From assembly GCA_910576985.1 (NCBI GenBank), contig CAJTLA010000052.1, positions 1-10,016 of the forward strand: a stretch of DNA of 10,016 nt, in the 5' to 3' direction. Shown in pieces: positions 1 to 6,036 of this stretch; the stretch's first letter is position 1; each line of letters opens with the position of its first letter. This DNA comes from an uncultured Bacilli bacterium (GTDB lineage Bacteria; Bacillota_I; Bacilli_A; RF39; UBA660). Made by a program: the position numbers and the translations under genes. The notes under the pieces are model-generated. The model ran no database searches. It saw only the letters and a program-made list of their open reading frames with translations, and had not been told where the DNA came from.

Positions 1-330
1 AGTGGAGGGGTCTGGGAATATGTAATGGGAGTATATAGCAATACAATAGGGTCATCAGGATTTAGTAGTTTACCAGCAAGTAAGTATTACGATAATTACA
101 CAAGCACAAGTGTAACAACAGCATGTAATTCAGGAATATGTTATGGACATGCACTAAGTGAGACGAGCGGATGGTATTCAGATTATGCCAGCTTCGTCAG
201 TTCGAGTTACCCGTGGTTCTATCGTGGCGGAGGCTCTTACAATACGACGAATGCAGGAGTGTTCTATTTCGATTGGAGCAATGGTTATGCGCACAATACT
301 ATCTCGTTCCGGGTGGTAGTGCTCGGGTAG
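1..330 (+). CDS. C-terminal part of a variable-domain surface protein (FGE/C-type-lectin-like fold), probable DGR target; 5' end outside window
   Basis: The frame is open from base 1 to the TAG at 328-330 (109 residues), so the N-terminus is off the window. It begins SGGVWEYVMG and ends with RGGGSYN, NAGVFYF and SFRVVV blocks. This is the order seen at the end of formylglycine-generating-enzyme-like domains (GNVWEW ... RGGSW ... GFRV), a C-type-lectin-like fold that DGR variable proteins also use. The last third differs in composition from the rest (see 166-330). In gut Firmicutes, domains like this are, as I recall, often carried on proteins with a prepilin-type signal; that would suit the pilus genes downstream, but the N-terminus is not visible. 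Such proteins usually act as exposed ligand-binding modules. The domain call is fairly sure; the ligand and anchoring are unknown. Confidence 0.75.
   Translation, partial: SGGVWEYVMGVYSNTIGSSGFSSLPASKYYDNYTSTSVTTACNSGICYGHALSETSGWYSDYASFVSSSYPWFYRGGGSYNTTNAGVFYFDWSNGYAHNTISFRVVVLG
166..330 (+). other. Candidate DGR variable region at the 3' end of the target gene
   Basis: By hand count GC is about 50% over 161-330, against about 37% over 1-160. Codon choice switches from ACA/TCA/GTA to ACG/TCG/GTC/TTC. Surface-type positions (tat220, ggc232, tct235, tac238, aat241, tat265, gat271, agc277, aat280, ggt283, tat286, cac292, aat295, act298, atc301) are all NNC or NNT codons. These could arise from AAC/AAT template codons by adenine mutagenesis. 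The invariant-looking framework codons (TGG, TTC, CGT, GGA, GCA, GTG) lie between them. The 3' end (304-327) is GC-rich, as expected of an initiation-of-mutagenic-homing site. The boundary at ~166 is estimated. No template repeat or reverse transcriptase is seen in the window, so this is inference from composition and fold. Confidence 0.6.
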
Positions 331-344
331 TGATTGGGTACCAA

Positions 345-378
345 AAAAGAACGATTCATTTTTCGTTCTTTTCTGTTT
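345..378. terminator. Bidirectional intrinsic terminator between convergent genes
   Basis: A perfect 10-bp inverted repeat (AAAAGAACGA at 345-354, TCGTTCTTTT at 363-372) encloses an 8-nt loop. T-rich tracts lie on both sides: TTTTCTGTTT on the plus strand, and TTTTTT on the minus strand from 348-343. It lies 14 nt past the stop of the left-edge gene and just past the stop of the convergent yqfQ-like gene, so it can serve both. A hairpin just downstream of a variable region is also a known DGR homing feature, so it may have a second role. Confidence 0.75.
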
Positions 379-730
379 AAATAAAAAATGTTGGCCCATT
401 ATCATTTACTGAATGTGTTTCTACATTTGAGTCAAAATTGGTTGTAGGATTAGAAGCAGTTTTTGAATTTGTTTTTTTTGCACTATTTGGAGTATCTACT
501 TTTTTAAATTCATTCATCACTCGAAACATTGTTTTCGCATTTTTCATCATAGGCGAAACTTGTTTTACTACTGGAATTGCTTGGTTTACAAAATTTAGAG
601 TTTTTTGGGCTCCGCTTAAGAGTCCAGAAAAACTAAATCCTTTTCCAAGAGAACTCCCTAAAAGTCCAGTAGATGCAGGAGTTGATAATGTGCTGTAGGG
701 ATAAAACATATAAGGATTATAGAAATTCAT
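377..730 (-). CDS. yqfQ: YqfQ/VrrA-like spore-associated protein
   Basis: This is a 117-residue protein with a short Tyr/Pro/Phe-rich N-terminus (MNFYNPYMFYPY), a Gly/Leu/Ser stretch (residues 20-40, GLLGSSLGKGF...GLLSG) and a helical block at residues 41-77. That block includes TLNFVNQAIPVVKQVSPM and KNAKTMFRVMNEFK. It is the layout of the YqfQ/VrrA family of Bacillus, small proteins linked to spores. The C-terminal ~40 residues are polar, Asn/Ser/Thr-rich and probably disordered. The start is supported by AGAAAGGGG (738-746) upstream of ATG. A Bacillus-type sporulation -10-like motif lies upstream. There are no signal peptide or catalytic motifs. The family call rests on the helical block and overall layout, and the molecular role is not known. 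Confidence 0.7.
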   Translation of the reverse strand: MNFYNPYMFYPYSTLSTPASTGLLGSSLGKGFSFSGLLSGAQKTLNFVNQAIPVVKQVSPMMKNAKTMFRVMNEFKKVDTPNSAKKTNSKTASNPTTNFDSNVETHSVNDNGPTFFI

Positions 731-750
731 AATAGTACCCCTTTCTAACT

Positions 751-759
751 TATTATATG
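751..759 (-). promoter_or_regulatory. Possible -10 element for the yqfQ-like gene
   Basis: Read on the minus strand this is CATATAATA. It contains a perfect TATAAT and also fits the CATAnnnTA shape of mother-cell sporulation promoters (sigma K/E type). An AC dinucleotide lies 15 nt upstream, but there is no good TTGACA-like -35. It lies about 20 nt upstream of the ATG and so close to the ribosome site. The sigma-factor assignment is a guess. Confidence 0.3.
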
Positions 760-786
760 AAATTGTAAAAAAAAGTTTTACAATTT
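760..786. repeat. 11-bp perfect inverted repeat over the pilC -35 region, possible operator
   Basis: AAATTGTAAAA (760-770) and TTTTACAATTT (776-786) are perfect inverted copies around a 5-nt spacer. The right arm contains the -35 hexamer (777-782) of the pilC promoter. The core reads AAAA-N5-TTTT (767-779), which is the shape of a ComK box. A second, properly spaced ComK box is not evident, and AT-rich DNA gives such matches cheaply. The location suits a repressor or activator site shared by the divergent genes. Confidence 0.45.
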
Positions 787-804
787 TGAAATATATGGTA
801 TAAT
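777..804 (+). promoter_or_regulatory. Sigma-A-type promoter of the pilC-pilD unit
   Basis: TTTACA (777-782), a 16-nt spacer and TATAAT (799-804), with an extended -10 TGG at 796-798 (TGGTATAAT). The start point would be near 811, giving a leader of about 40 nt. AGAGGAG (823-829) lies rather far from the ATG, and GGAAGGTG (834-841) lies 10 nt before it, so the second is the likely ribosome site. Confidence 0.65.
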
Positions 805-851
805 CATATTAACGTAAAAGAGTAGAGGAGATTGGAAGGTGTTTTTTTGTT

Positions 852-2702
852 ATGAATAAGCAAGAGTTAGAATCAGGGACTTCCACTTTGAAGACGATTG
901 TTATGATGCCCTTTCTATTAGTAAAATGGTTTTCATTGGGATTCTTTTTTACGATGTGGTTTTTTATTTCATTCGTTGTGACAACTATTTATTCTTTCAT
1001 AAAATATGGAATTCTTGGTGTTGCTTTTACATGCTATTTATTTTTTAAGGCTATTTGGGTGATTCTTTCATTTCCATTTCGTCCATTCTTTAAAAGCTCA
1101 CGTAAGACAGCTAGGGCTGTAAAAAAAGATGCTAAAAAGATAAAAAAAGCGAAAGCATTAGAAGAAAAGGAACGAAAAAGAGAACAGGAAAAACAAGAAA
1201 AAATAAGGATTGCAGAAGAGCGGAAAAAGAAAAAGCAACGAGAAAATGATTCTTATGTTAACGAAAATGCGAAGAGAGAAAAGAAAACGTTTGGAGATCG
1301 AATTAATGATGCTTTATTAAGTATTGGAAAAATTCCTAAAAACTTTGTTGGAAATATCAAAAAACGTTGGAGTAATTTGTCTTTTGTAAAAAATGCAAAA
1401 AATAAACGAGATATTAATAGACAAGCATTGTTGATTAACTTTGAAGGTGAAGATGCAAAAAAATCCGATAAAAAATTGATGTATGAATATGAGGGAAAAA
1501 ATGCAGAAGGAAAAGTAGTAAAAGGTTATTTTGAGGCTTTTTCTAAAGTAGAAGTTCATTCATTTTTGCTTAGTGAAGGATTTGAAGTCTATAGTATTAA
1601 AACCAATAAGATTATTCAGTTATTGCATAGTAATGCAGGTGGCTCATCAGGAAAAGTAAAAACAAAAGATTTGATTTTCTTTTTAACGCAATTGTCGACT
1701 TACATTAAAGCTGGTATTCCATTAGTAGAGGCACTTCGTATTTTATCAAAACAGTTCAAAAATAAAACATATCAACGTATTTTTAGAGCGATGATTTACG
1801 ATTTGACAATGGGAGAAAGTTTTAGTTCTGCGTTAGAAAAACAGGGAACTGCATTTCCTAGATTGTTAATTAATATGGTTAAGGCTTCTGAAATGACTGG
1901 AGAGTTGCCAGAAGCTTTGGATGATATGTCAGATTATTATACAGAAACAGAACGTACTAGAAAACAAATGATTAGTGCTTTGATGTATCCAAGTATTGTA
2001 TTTGTGGTAGCAGTTGCTGTAACAACATTTATTTTGTTATATGTTGTTCCAAAATTTGTTGAAATTTATAAAACAATGGATGAATCGGCAATTCCATCAT
2101 TTACAAGATTGGTATTGAATATTAGTAATTTCTTGCAAACCTATTTTATATGGATTTTTATTGGTGTTATTATATTTATTTTAATTATGAAATATTTATA
2201 TTCTAATGTTAAAGTAATTCGTACAATGCTGCAATGGTTTGCGATGCATGTTCCAGTCTTTAAACATGTAATTATTTATAACGAAGTTACTATGTTTACA
2301 AAAACGTTTAGTTCGTTATTGGCACATAATGTGTTTATTACAGACAGTATGGAAGTTTTAAATAAAATTACAAATAATGAGATTTATAAAATGTTAATAT
2401 TAGATACTATTACGAATTTGGCGAAAGGTGAGAAAATATCAGAAGCGTTTAAAGATCATTGGGCTTTCCCACTTCCCGCTTACGAAATGATTGTAACTGG
2501 AGAAAAGACAGGACAATTGGCTGAGATGATGGCAAAAGTATCTAGTTATTATCAAGATTTGCATGCGAATGCGGTATCAAGGATTAAATCGTTTTTGGAA
2601 CCAGTATTAATTATTTCATTAACAGTAGTTGTTGGATTTATCGTATTAGCCGTTGTTATTCCAATGTTTAATATGTATTCTCAAATTCAAACTGGTGTAT
2701 AA
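852..2702 (+). CDS. pilC: Type IV pilus / type II secretion inner-membrane platform protein (PilC/GspF/ComGB) with a long N-terminal extension
   Basis: 616 residues, against ~400 for the family. Residues 207-250 are the usual N-terminal linker (MYEYEGKNAEGKVVKGYFEA). Two T2SSF helical domains follow at about 274-400 and 477-604, each repeating the F(L/T)..LS..(I/L)..G motif (LTQLSTYIKAGIPLVEAL; TKTFSSLLAHNVFITDSM). Membrane segments lie near 380-402, 432-448 and 584-606, and the C-terminus FLEPVLIISL...PMFNMYSQI is typical. The extension is unusual: residues 15-80 hold two or three hydrophobic segments, 81-132 form a Lys/Glu/Arg-rich probable coiled coil, and 133-205 are basic and polar. The protein should hold the pilus base in the membrane and contact the ATPase. 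pilD starts 21 nt downstream, so they form an operon. The platform call is firm; the role of the extension is unknown. Confidence 0.93.
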   Translation: MNKQELESGTSTLKTIVMMPFLLVKWFSLGFFFTMWFFISFVVTTIYSFIKYGILGVAFTCYLFFKAIWVILSFPFRPFFKSSRKTARAVKKDAKKIKKAKALEEKERKREQEKQEKIRIAEERKKKKQRENDSYVNENAKREKKTFGDRINDALLSIGKIPKNFVGNIKKRWSNLSFVKNAKNKRDINRQALLINFEGEDAKKSDKKLMYEYEGKNAEGKVVKGYFEAFSKVEVHSFLLSEGFEVYSIKTNKIIQLLHSNAGGSSGKVKTKDLIFFLTQLSTYIKAGIPLVEALRILSKQFKNKTYQRIFRAMIYDLTMGESFSSALEKQGTAFPRLLINMVKASEMTGELPEALDDMSDYYTETERTRKQMISALMYPSIVFVVAVAVTTFILLYVVPKFVEIYKTMDESAIPSFTRLVLNISNFLQTYFIWIFIGVIIFILIMKYLYSNVKVIRTMLQWFAMHVPVFKHVIIYNEVTMFTKTFSSLLAHNVFITDSMEVLNKITNNEIYKMLILDTITNLAKGEKISEAFKDHWAFPLPAYEMIVTGEKTGQLAEMMAKVSSYYQDLHANAVSRIKSFLEPVLIISLTVVVGFIVLAVVIPMFNMYSQIQTGV

Positions 2703-2723
2703 AAAACAAGAGGAGTAGATAAA

Positions 2724-3491
2724 ATGGAAATATATTATATGATTACATTCTTTATATTAGGGACAATTTTTGGTTCATTTTATAATGTTGTAGGATATCG
2801 TTTGCCGAAGGGAGAATCAATTATGTTTCCTCCTTCTCATTGTACAAATTGTAATCATAGATTGGGTCCATTAGAATTGATTCCGATTGTTTCTTTTTTT
2901 ATTCAAGGAAGAAAGTGCAAAAGTTGTCATCAAAAAATTTCATGGTTTTATTCTTTTTTTGAATTTAGTTGTGGGGTTTTATTCGCACTTTCTTATTATA
3001 TATTCGGTCTTTCCTTGGATCTATTAATTGCTCTTACTTTTATTTCGATGCTTTCTATTATTGTATTAAGTGATTATGAGTACATGATTATCCCTGATGA
3101 GGTTTTACTATTTTTTGGAATTTCGTTGATTATTGAATATTTGGTTCGAGATGGTTTGATGTCAACAGGAGAGCATATATTTCATGGAGTTTTATCATTC
3201 TTTATTATGTGGGGGATTAAAAAGTTCGGAGATCATTTATTTAAAAAAGAATCGATGGGTGGAGGAGACATTAAGCTCATGTTCATTTTTGGACTTGTTT
3301 TAGGATGTCCATTAGCAATTCTTTCTATTTTTATAGGCTCAGTAATTGGTCTTCCTATTTCGCTTATTTTGGTGGCTAAAAAAAACAGTCATGAAGTTCC
3401 TTTTGGTCCATTTTTGAGTGCAGGAGCATTAATTTTATTTTTGTTAAAAGTTGATTTTAATTCTTTTATTCATATGATATCAAATATATAG
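2724..3491 (+). CDS. pilD: Prepilin peptidase (PilD/ComC/GspO), membrane aspartyl protease
   Basis: 255 residues, a normal length. The N-terminal block FGSFYNVVGYRLPKG (residues 16-30) is the family signature. Four cysteines in two CxxC pairs (C40/C43 and C65/C68) form the zinc-binding cytoplasmic domain linked to N-methylation. The two catalytic aspartates are visible: D117 in LSDYEYMIIPDE and D182 in the GxGD-type motif MGGGDIKL. EVPFGPFLSAGALI near the C-terminus is also typical. About seven hydrophobic segments make it a polytopic membrane protein. It cuts class III signal peptides after Gly and methylates the new N-terminal residue; the two pseudopilins at 5022-6036 are likely substrates. 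The ribosome site AAGAGGAG (2708-2715) supports this start. It is co-transcribed with pilC, and I see no good plus-strand terminator after it. Confidence 0.96.
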   Translation: MEIYYMITFFILGTIFGSFYNVVGYRLPKGESIMFPPSHCTNCNHRLGPLELIPIVSFFIQGRKCKSCHQKISWFYSFFEFSCGVLFALSYYIFGLSLDLLIALTFISMLSIIVLSDYEYMIIPDEVLLFFGISLIIEYLVRDGLMSTGEHIFHGVLSFFIMWGIKKFGDHLFKKESMGGGDIKLMFIFGLVLGCPLAILSIFIGSVIGLPISLILVAKKNSHEVPFGPFLSAGALILFLLKVDFNSFIHMISNI

Positions 3492-3521
3492 TTATTTGGT
3501 ATTTTTTTATTTGGATGGTAT

Positions 3522-3545
3522 TAAAAAAAGAACATTTCTGTTCTT
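3522..3545 (-). terminator. Intrinsic terminator of the pilB-type gene
   Basis: On the minus strand AAGAACA (3545-3539), loop GAAA and TGTTCTT (3534-3528) are followed by T residues to about 3523. The 7-bp stem overlaps the TAA stop codon of the ATPase gene. The plus strand has no T-run after the stem, so it should end minus-strand transcription only, leaving pilD transcripts able to read into the antisense of the ATPase gene. Confidence 0.65.
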
Positions 3546-4887
3546 AAAATTCATCTAAATTAAAGTTCAATGTGCTTGTTGGTGTTTCATCTTGTTCATA
3601 TTCTGTATAGTCTTCATCGTAATCTTCTGAACTTCCACTGGAATGAGATATGTCTGTATAATCAATTGCTGTTTTCAAATCAAATGATCCAGCTAGTTTA
3701 TCATCATCGTCTAGTTCAATTAGTTTTAAAATTTCTTCGAATGTTGTTAAACCTTTTTCTACTTTGTCTAAACCATCTTGAAGTAGGGTAGTTACGTCTG
3801 CACTGTAAACAAGTTCTCTTAGTTGATCTTTTGGCATATTTTGACTGATTGCGTCTTTTATATCTTGATTGATTAATAGTACTTCATGAATTGCAATTCT
3901 TCCCTTGTAACCATTTCCACATTCATCACAGCCTTCAACTGAACATATTTGTGATACTTCGTGACCTAATACTTTTCTAAATAAGTCTTTTTCGTATTGG
4001 TTAGTTGGTCTTTGTGATCTACAGTGTGGACATAATTTACGTGCTAATTTTTGAGAAACAATTCCTTCTAGTGCACTAGAAAGTAAGTAACGTTCTACGT
4101 CCATATCTAGTAAACGTTCAATTGTATTTAATGAGTTGTTGGTGTGGATTGTAGATAATACGATATGACCAGTAATTGATGCACGAACCGCTATTTTTGC
4201 AGTTTCTGTATCACGAATTTCTCCGATCATAATGACGTTTGGGTCTTGACGTAAAATGGAACGAAGGGCAGTAGCGAAGTCTAATCCGATTTCAGCATTT
4301 GTTTGTACTTGGTTGATTCCTTCAATATCCATTTCAATTGGATCTTCTACAGTTACAATATTTGTGTCTTCTTTATTTAATTTTTGTAGTATAGAATATA
4401 CTGTGGTTGATTTTCCGGAACCAGTAGCACCAGTTACTAGGATAATTCCATTTGGAACACTAATCATTTGTAATACTTTTCGGTAATTTTCTTCACTAAA
4501 TCCCAAATGTTCTATTCCACTTAAACTCATTGAGTAGTCTAAAATACGAATTACGATTTTTTCTCCTTCAATGGTTGGTAGGCAGGAAACACGTAGATCT
4601 AAGTTTACACTTTGCAGTGTCGCTTTGATAGCTCCATCTTGTGGTAATCTTGATTCTGTAATATTCATCCCAGAAATTATTTTGATACGTGTGACTAAGT
4701 TCTTCTTTATTTCATTTGGAACTTCAGCGTAGTCAATTAATGCACCGTCAATACGAATTCTTATTTTCATAAAGTCTTTATGTGGATCAAAGTGAATATC
4801 ACTGGCTCCTCTTTTTGCAGCATCCACCATAATTTCATTTACAACTTCTACTACAGGCATTTTTTCAAAATCAAATTTTTTAAGCAT
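3544..4887 (-). CDS. pilB: Pilus assembly ATPase (PilB/GspE/ComGA type) with acidic C-terminal tail
   Basis: 447 residues. It starts directly in the N2-type domain (VDAAKRGASDIHFDPH, residues 21-36) and lacks the extra N-terminal domain of ~550-residue PilB/GspE proteins, so it resembles ComGA. Motifs: Walker A GATGSGKST (153-161), Asp box VEDPIEM (180-186), Walker B IMIGEIRD (219-226), His box SITGHIVLSTIHTN (237-250), and a zinc tetracysteine motif with C286, C289, C320 and C323. It is a cytoplasmic hexameric ATPase that drives subunit addition. Residues 395-447 are unusual: acidic, rich in Asp/Glu/Ser/Tyr, low complexity, with no family counterpart I know. This could dock to the basic extension of the platform protein. 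The ribosome site AAAAGGGGATG supports the start. It is convergent with pilD and divergent from the pseudopilins. Confidence 0.95.
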   Translation of the reverse strand: MLKKFDFEKMPVVEVVNEIMVDAAKRGASDIHFDPHKDFMKIRIRIDGALIDYAEVPNEIKKNLVTRIKIISGMNITESRLPQDGAIKATLQSVNLDLRVSCLPTIEGEKIVIRILDYSMSLSGIEHLGFSEENYRKVLQMISVPNGIILVTGATGSGKSTTVYSILQKLNKEDTNIVTVEDPIEMDIEGINQVQTNAEIGLDFATALRSILRQDPNVIMIGEIRDTETAKIAVRASITGHIVLSTIHTNNSLNTIERLLDMDVERYLLSSALEGIVSQKLARKLCPHCRSQRPTNQYEKDLFRKVLGHEVSQICSVEGCDECGNGYKGRIAIHEVLLINQDIKDAISQNMPKDQLRELVYSADVTTLLQDGLDKVEKGLTTFEEILKLIELDDDDKLAGSFDLKTAIDYTDISHSSGSSEDYDEDYTEYEQDETPTSTLNFNLDEF

Positions 4888-4955
4888 TTAAAATTCATCC
4901 CCTTTTTATTCTTCTGGACTAGCTTTGCTTTTCTTTGCTTCTTCTAGCTTGCAGG

Positions 4956-4984
4956 TTGCTTTTATCCTGAAACTATTATATAAT
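4956..4984 (+). promoter_or_regulatory. Promoter of the pseudopilin pair
   Basis: TTGCTT (4956-4961), a 17-nt spacer and a perfect TATAAT (4979-4984). The expected start is near 4991, giving a leader of about 30 nt with AGGAGGAG at 5011-5018. The -10 overlaps the -10 of the opposite promoter by two bases. Confidence 0.7.
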
Positions 4985-5003
4985 ACTATTAGAATAAATT
5001 CAA
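4975..5003 (-). promoter_or_regulatory. Promoter of the pilB-type gene, overlapping the divergent pseudopilin promoter
   Basis: On the minus strand TTGAAT (5003-4998), a 17-nt spacer and a perfect TATAAT (4980-4975). The start would be near 4968, leaving an ~80-nt purine-rich leader. In that leader a short element repeats directly (plus-strand CTAGCTTTGC at 4919-4928 and CTAGCTTGC at 4944-4952). RNA polymerase could not occupy both promoters at once. Confidence 0.65.
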
Positions 5004-5021
5004 GTATCGTAGGAGGAGTTT

Positions 5022-5522
5022 ATGAAAAAAATGAATAATAAGGGTTTTATGTTAACAGAAACATTGGTGGTATCTGGGTTTGTTGTTGCTACATTGGTGT
5101 TTTTGTATACTCAGTTTCGAACGATTAATCGTAGTTATGAAGTTAGCTTTTCTTATAATAATGCAGAAGAGCTTTATGCGCTTGGGAATTTGGCAGATTA
5201 TTTAAGAGGAAATGGATTAAATGTGGCAGGAGAGGTGTCTACTTTAGCGGAAGAACGTTATTTAGATATTACTGCTTGTCCTGATAATTTTTTAAAGGAA
5301 ACTGATTATTGTAATGCTTTGATTGATTCGTTGGATATTAAAAAAGCAATTTTGACGTTTGAAAATTTGGATGAGCTAAAACAGAGAATGGATAATGATT
5401 CTCATCTTTCTACAAATTTGAAAAAGTTTATCAAGGCGATTAAATATGATGCAGCAAGTTCAGACTATCGTATTGTTGCAGAATTTAATAATGGGACATT
5501 TGCAACTTTGAAAGTAAAATAG
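5022..5522 (+). CDS. Pseudopilin / minor prepilin 1
   Basis: 166 residues with a class III (type IV prepilin) signal: MKKMNNKG then FMLTE, so cleavage is expected after G8, leaving F at +1 and the conserved Glu at +5 (E13). A hydrophobic helix (residues 9-29) follows, which would retain the subunit in the membrane before assembly and form the pilus core. The rest is a mixed polar globular domain with two cysteines (C86, C97) that could form a disulfide outside the cell. AGGAGG (5011-5016) sits 5 nt before this ATG and 14 nt before the internal ATG at 5031, so the longer form is chosen. The domain does not match a particular ComG or GspH-K protein that I recognise. It is the first gene of a two-gene unit. 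Confidence 0.85.
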   Translation: MKKMNNKGFMLTETLVVSGFVVATLVFLYTQFRTINRSYEVSFSYNNAEELYALGNLADYLRGNGLNVAGEVSTLAEERYLDITACPDNFLKETDYCNALIDSLDIKKAILTFENLDELKQRMDNDSHLSTNLKKFIKAIKYDAASSDYRIVAEFNNGTFATLKVK

Positions 5523-5532
5523 GAGGGTATGT

Positions 5533-6036
5533 ATGAATAATAAAGGGTTTACATTGGTAGAATTAATTTCATCTTTTACTTTGGCTTTAATTATTATGTT
5601 TTTTTTATTTCAAATTGTAATTGCTGTGAAAGAAGTTTATGTTTCTTCTGGTTTAAAGACAGAGATGTTGATTAAACAAGCAAATATGGAGCGTAAAATT
5701 GGTTTGGATTTAAAAGAAAAGGTATTAAAAAGCGTTACGAGTTGTGGTGACGATTGTTATACATTTTTATATAATGATGACACTTCTAAAAATTTGAGTG
5801 TGGATCGGTCAAAGAAAGTAATTATTTATGGAGATTATCAAATTGAAATGTTAGATGGGAGTTCTATTGGAACGTTTTCTATTTCCAAAAACACAGTCCC
5901 AGGAGTAGATGAAAAAAAGAACGATACGATTTTAACTATTGATATTCCTGTTCAAAATAAGATTTTAGCAAATCGGAATTTTGGAGTTCATTTGATTTAT
6001 CAATATAATAGTCATACAACTGATTTGGGATTATAG
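5533..6036 (+). CDS. Pseudopilin / minor prepilin 2
   Basis: 167 residues with a textbook prepilin signal, MNNKG then FTLVE: predicted cleavage is after G5, with Glu +5 at E10. The helix spans residues 6-32. The mature domain has a close cysteine pair (C71, C75) and beta-rich segments; it is similar in length to pseudopilin 1 but not obviously homologous beyond the signal. The ribosome site AGGAGGG (5521-5527) overlaps the stop of the previous gene, suggesting translational coupling. An ATG at 5529 is out of frame and stops after three codons. The stop abuts, tail to tail, the stop of ylbJ on the other strand (TAA at 6031-6033, TAG at 6034-6036), and no terminator lies between them. Likely a minor subunit handled by the PilD-type peptidase. 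Confidence 0.87.
   Translation: MNNKGFTLVELISSFTLALIIMFFLFQIVIAVKEVYVSSGLKTEMLIKQANMERKIGLDLKEKVLKSVTSCGDDCYTFLYNDDTSKNLSVDRSKKVIIYGDYQIEMLDGSSIGTFSISKNTVPGVDEKKNDTILTIDIPVQNKILANRNFGVHLIYQYNSHTTDLGL

Noticed and set aside
178..405. Minus-strand open frame of 75 codons across the end of the left-edge gene
   Set aside because: It is antisense to the strongly supported FGE-like domain and crosses the terminator hairpin; no ribosome site and no family resemblance.
760..786. A confident ComK operator call
   Set aside because: Only one AAAA-N5-TTTT box is seen, without a second at ComK spacing, and such matches are common in AT-rich DNA; kept as a palindrome of unknown regulator.
1317..1559. Minus-strand open frame of 80 codons inside pilC
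   Set aside because: Shadow of the A-rich coding strand; Phe/Ile-rich translation and no ribosome site.
4256..4486. Plus-strand open frame antisense to the ATPase Walker motifs
   Set aside because: The opposite strand encodes Walker A and B in full; this is a mirror frame only.
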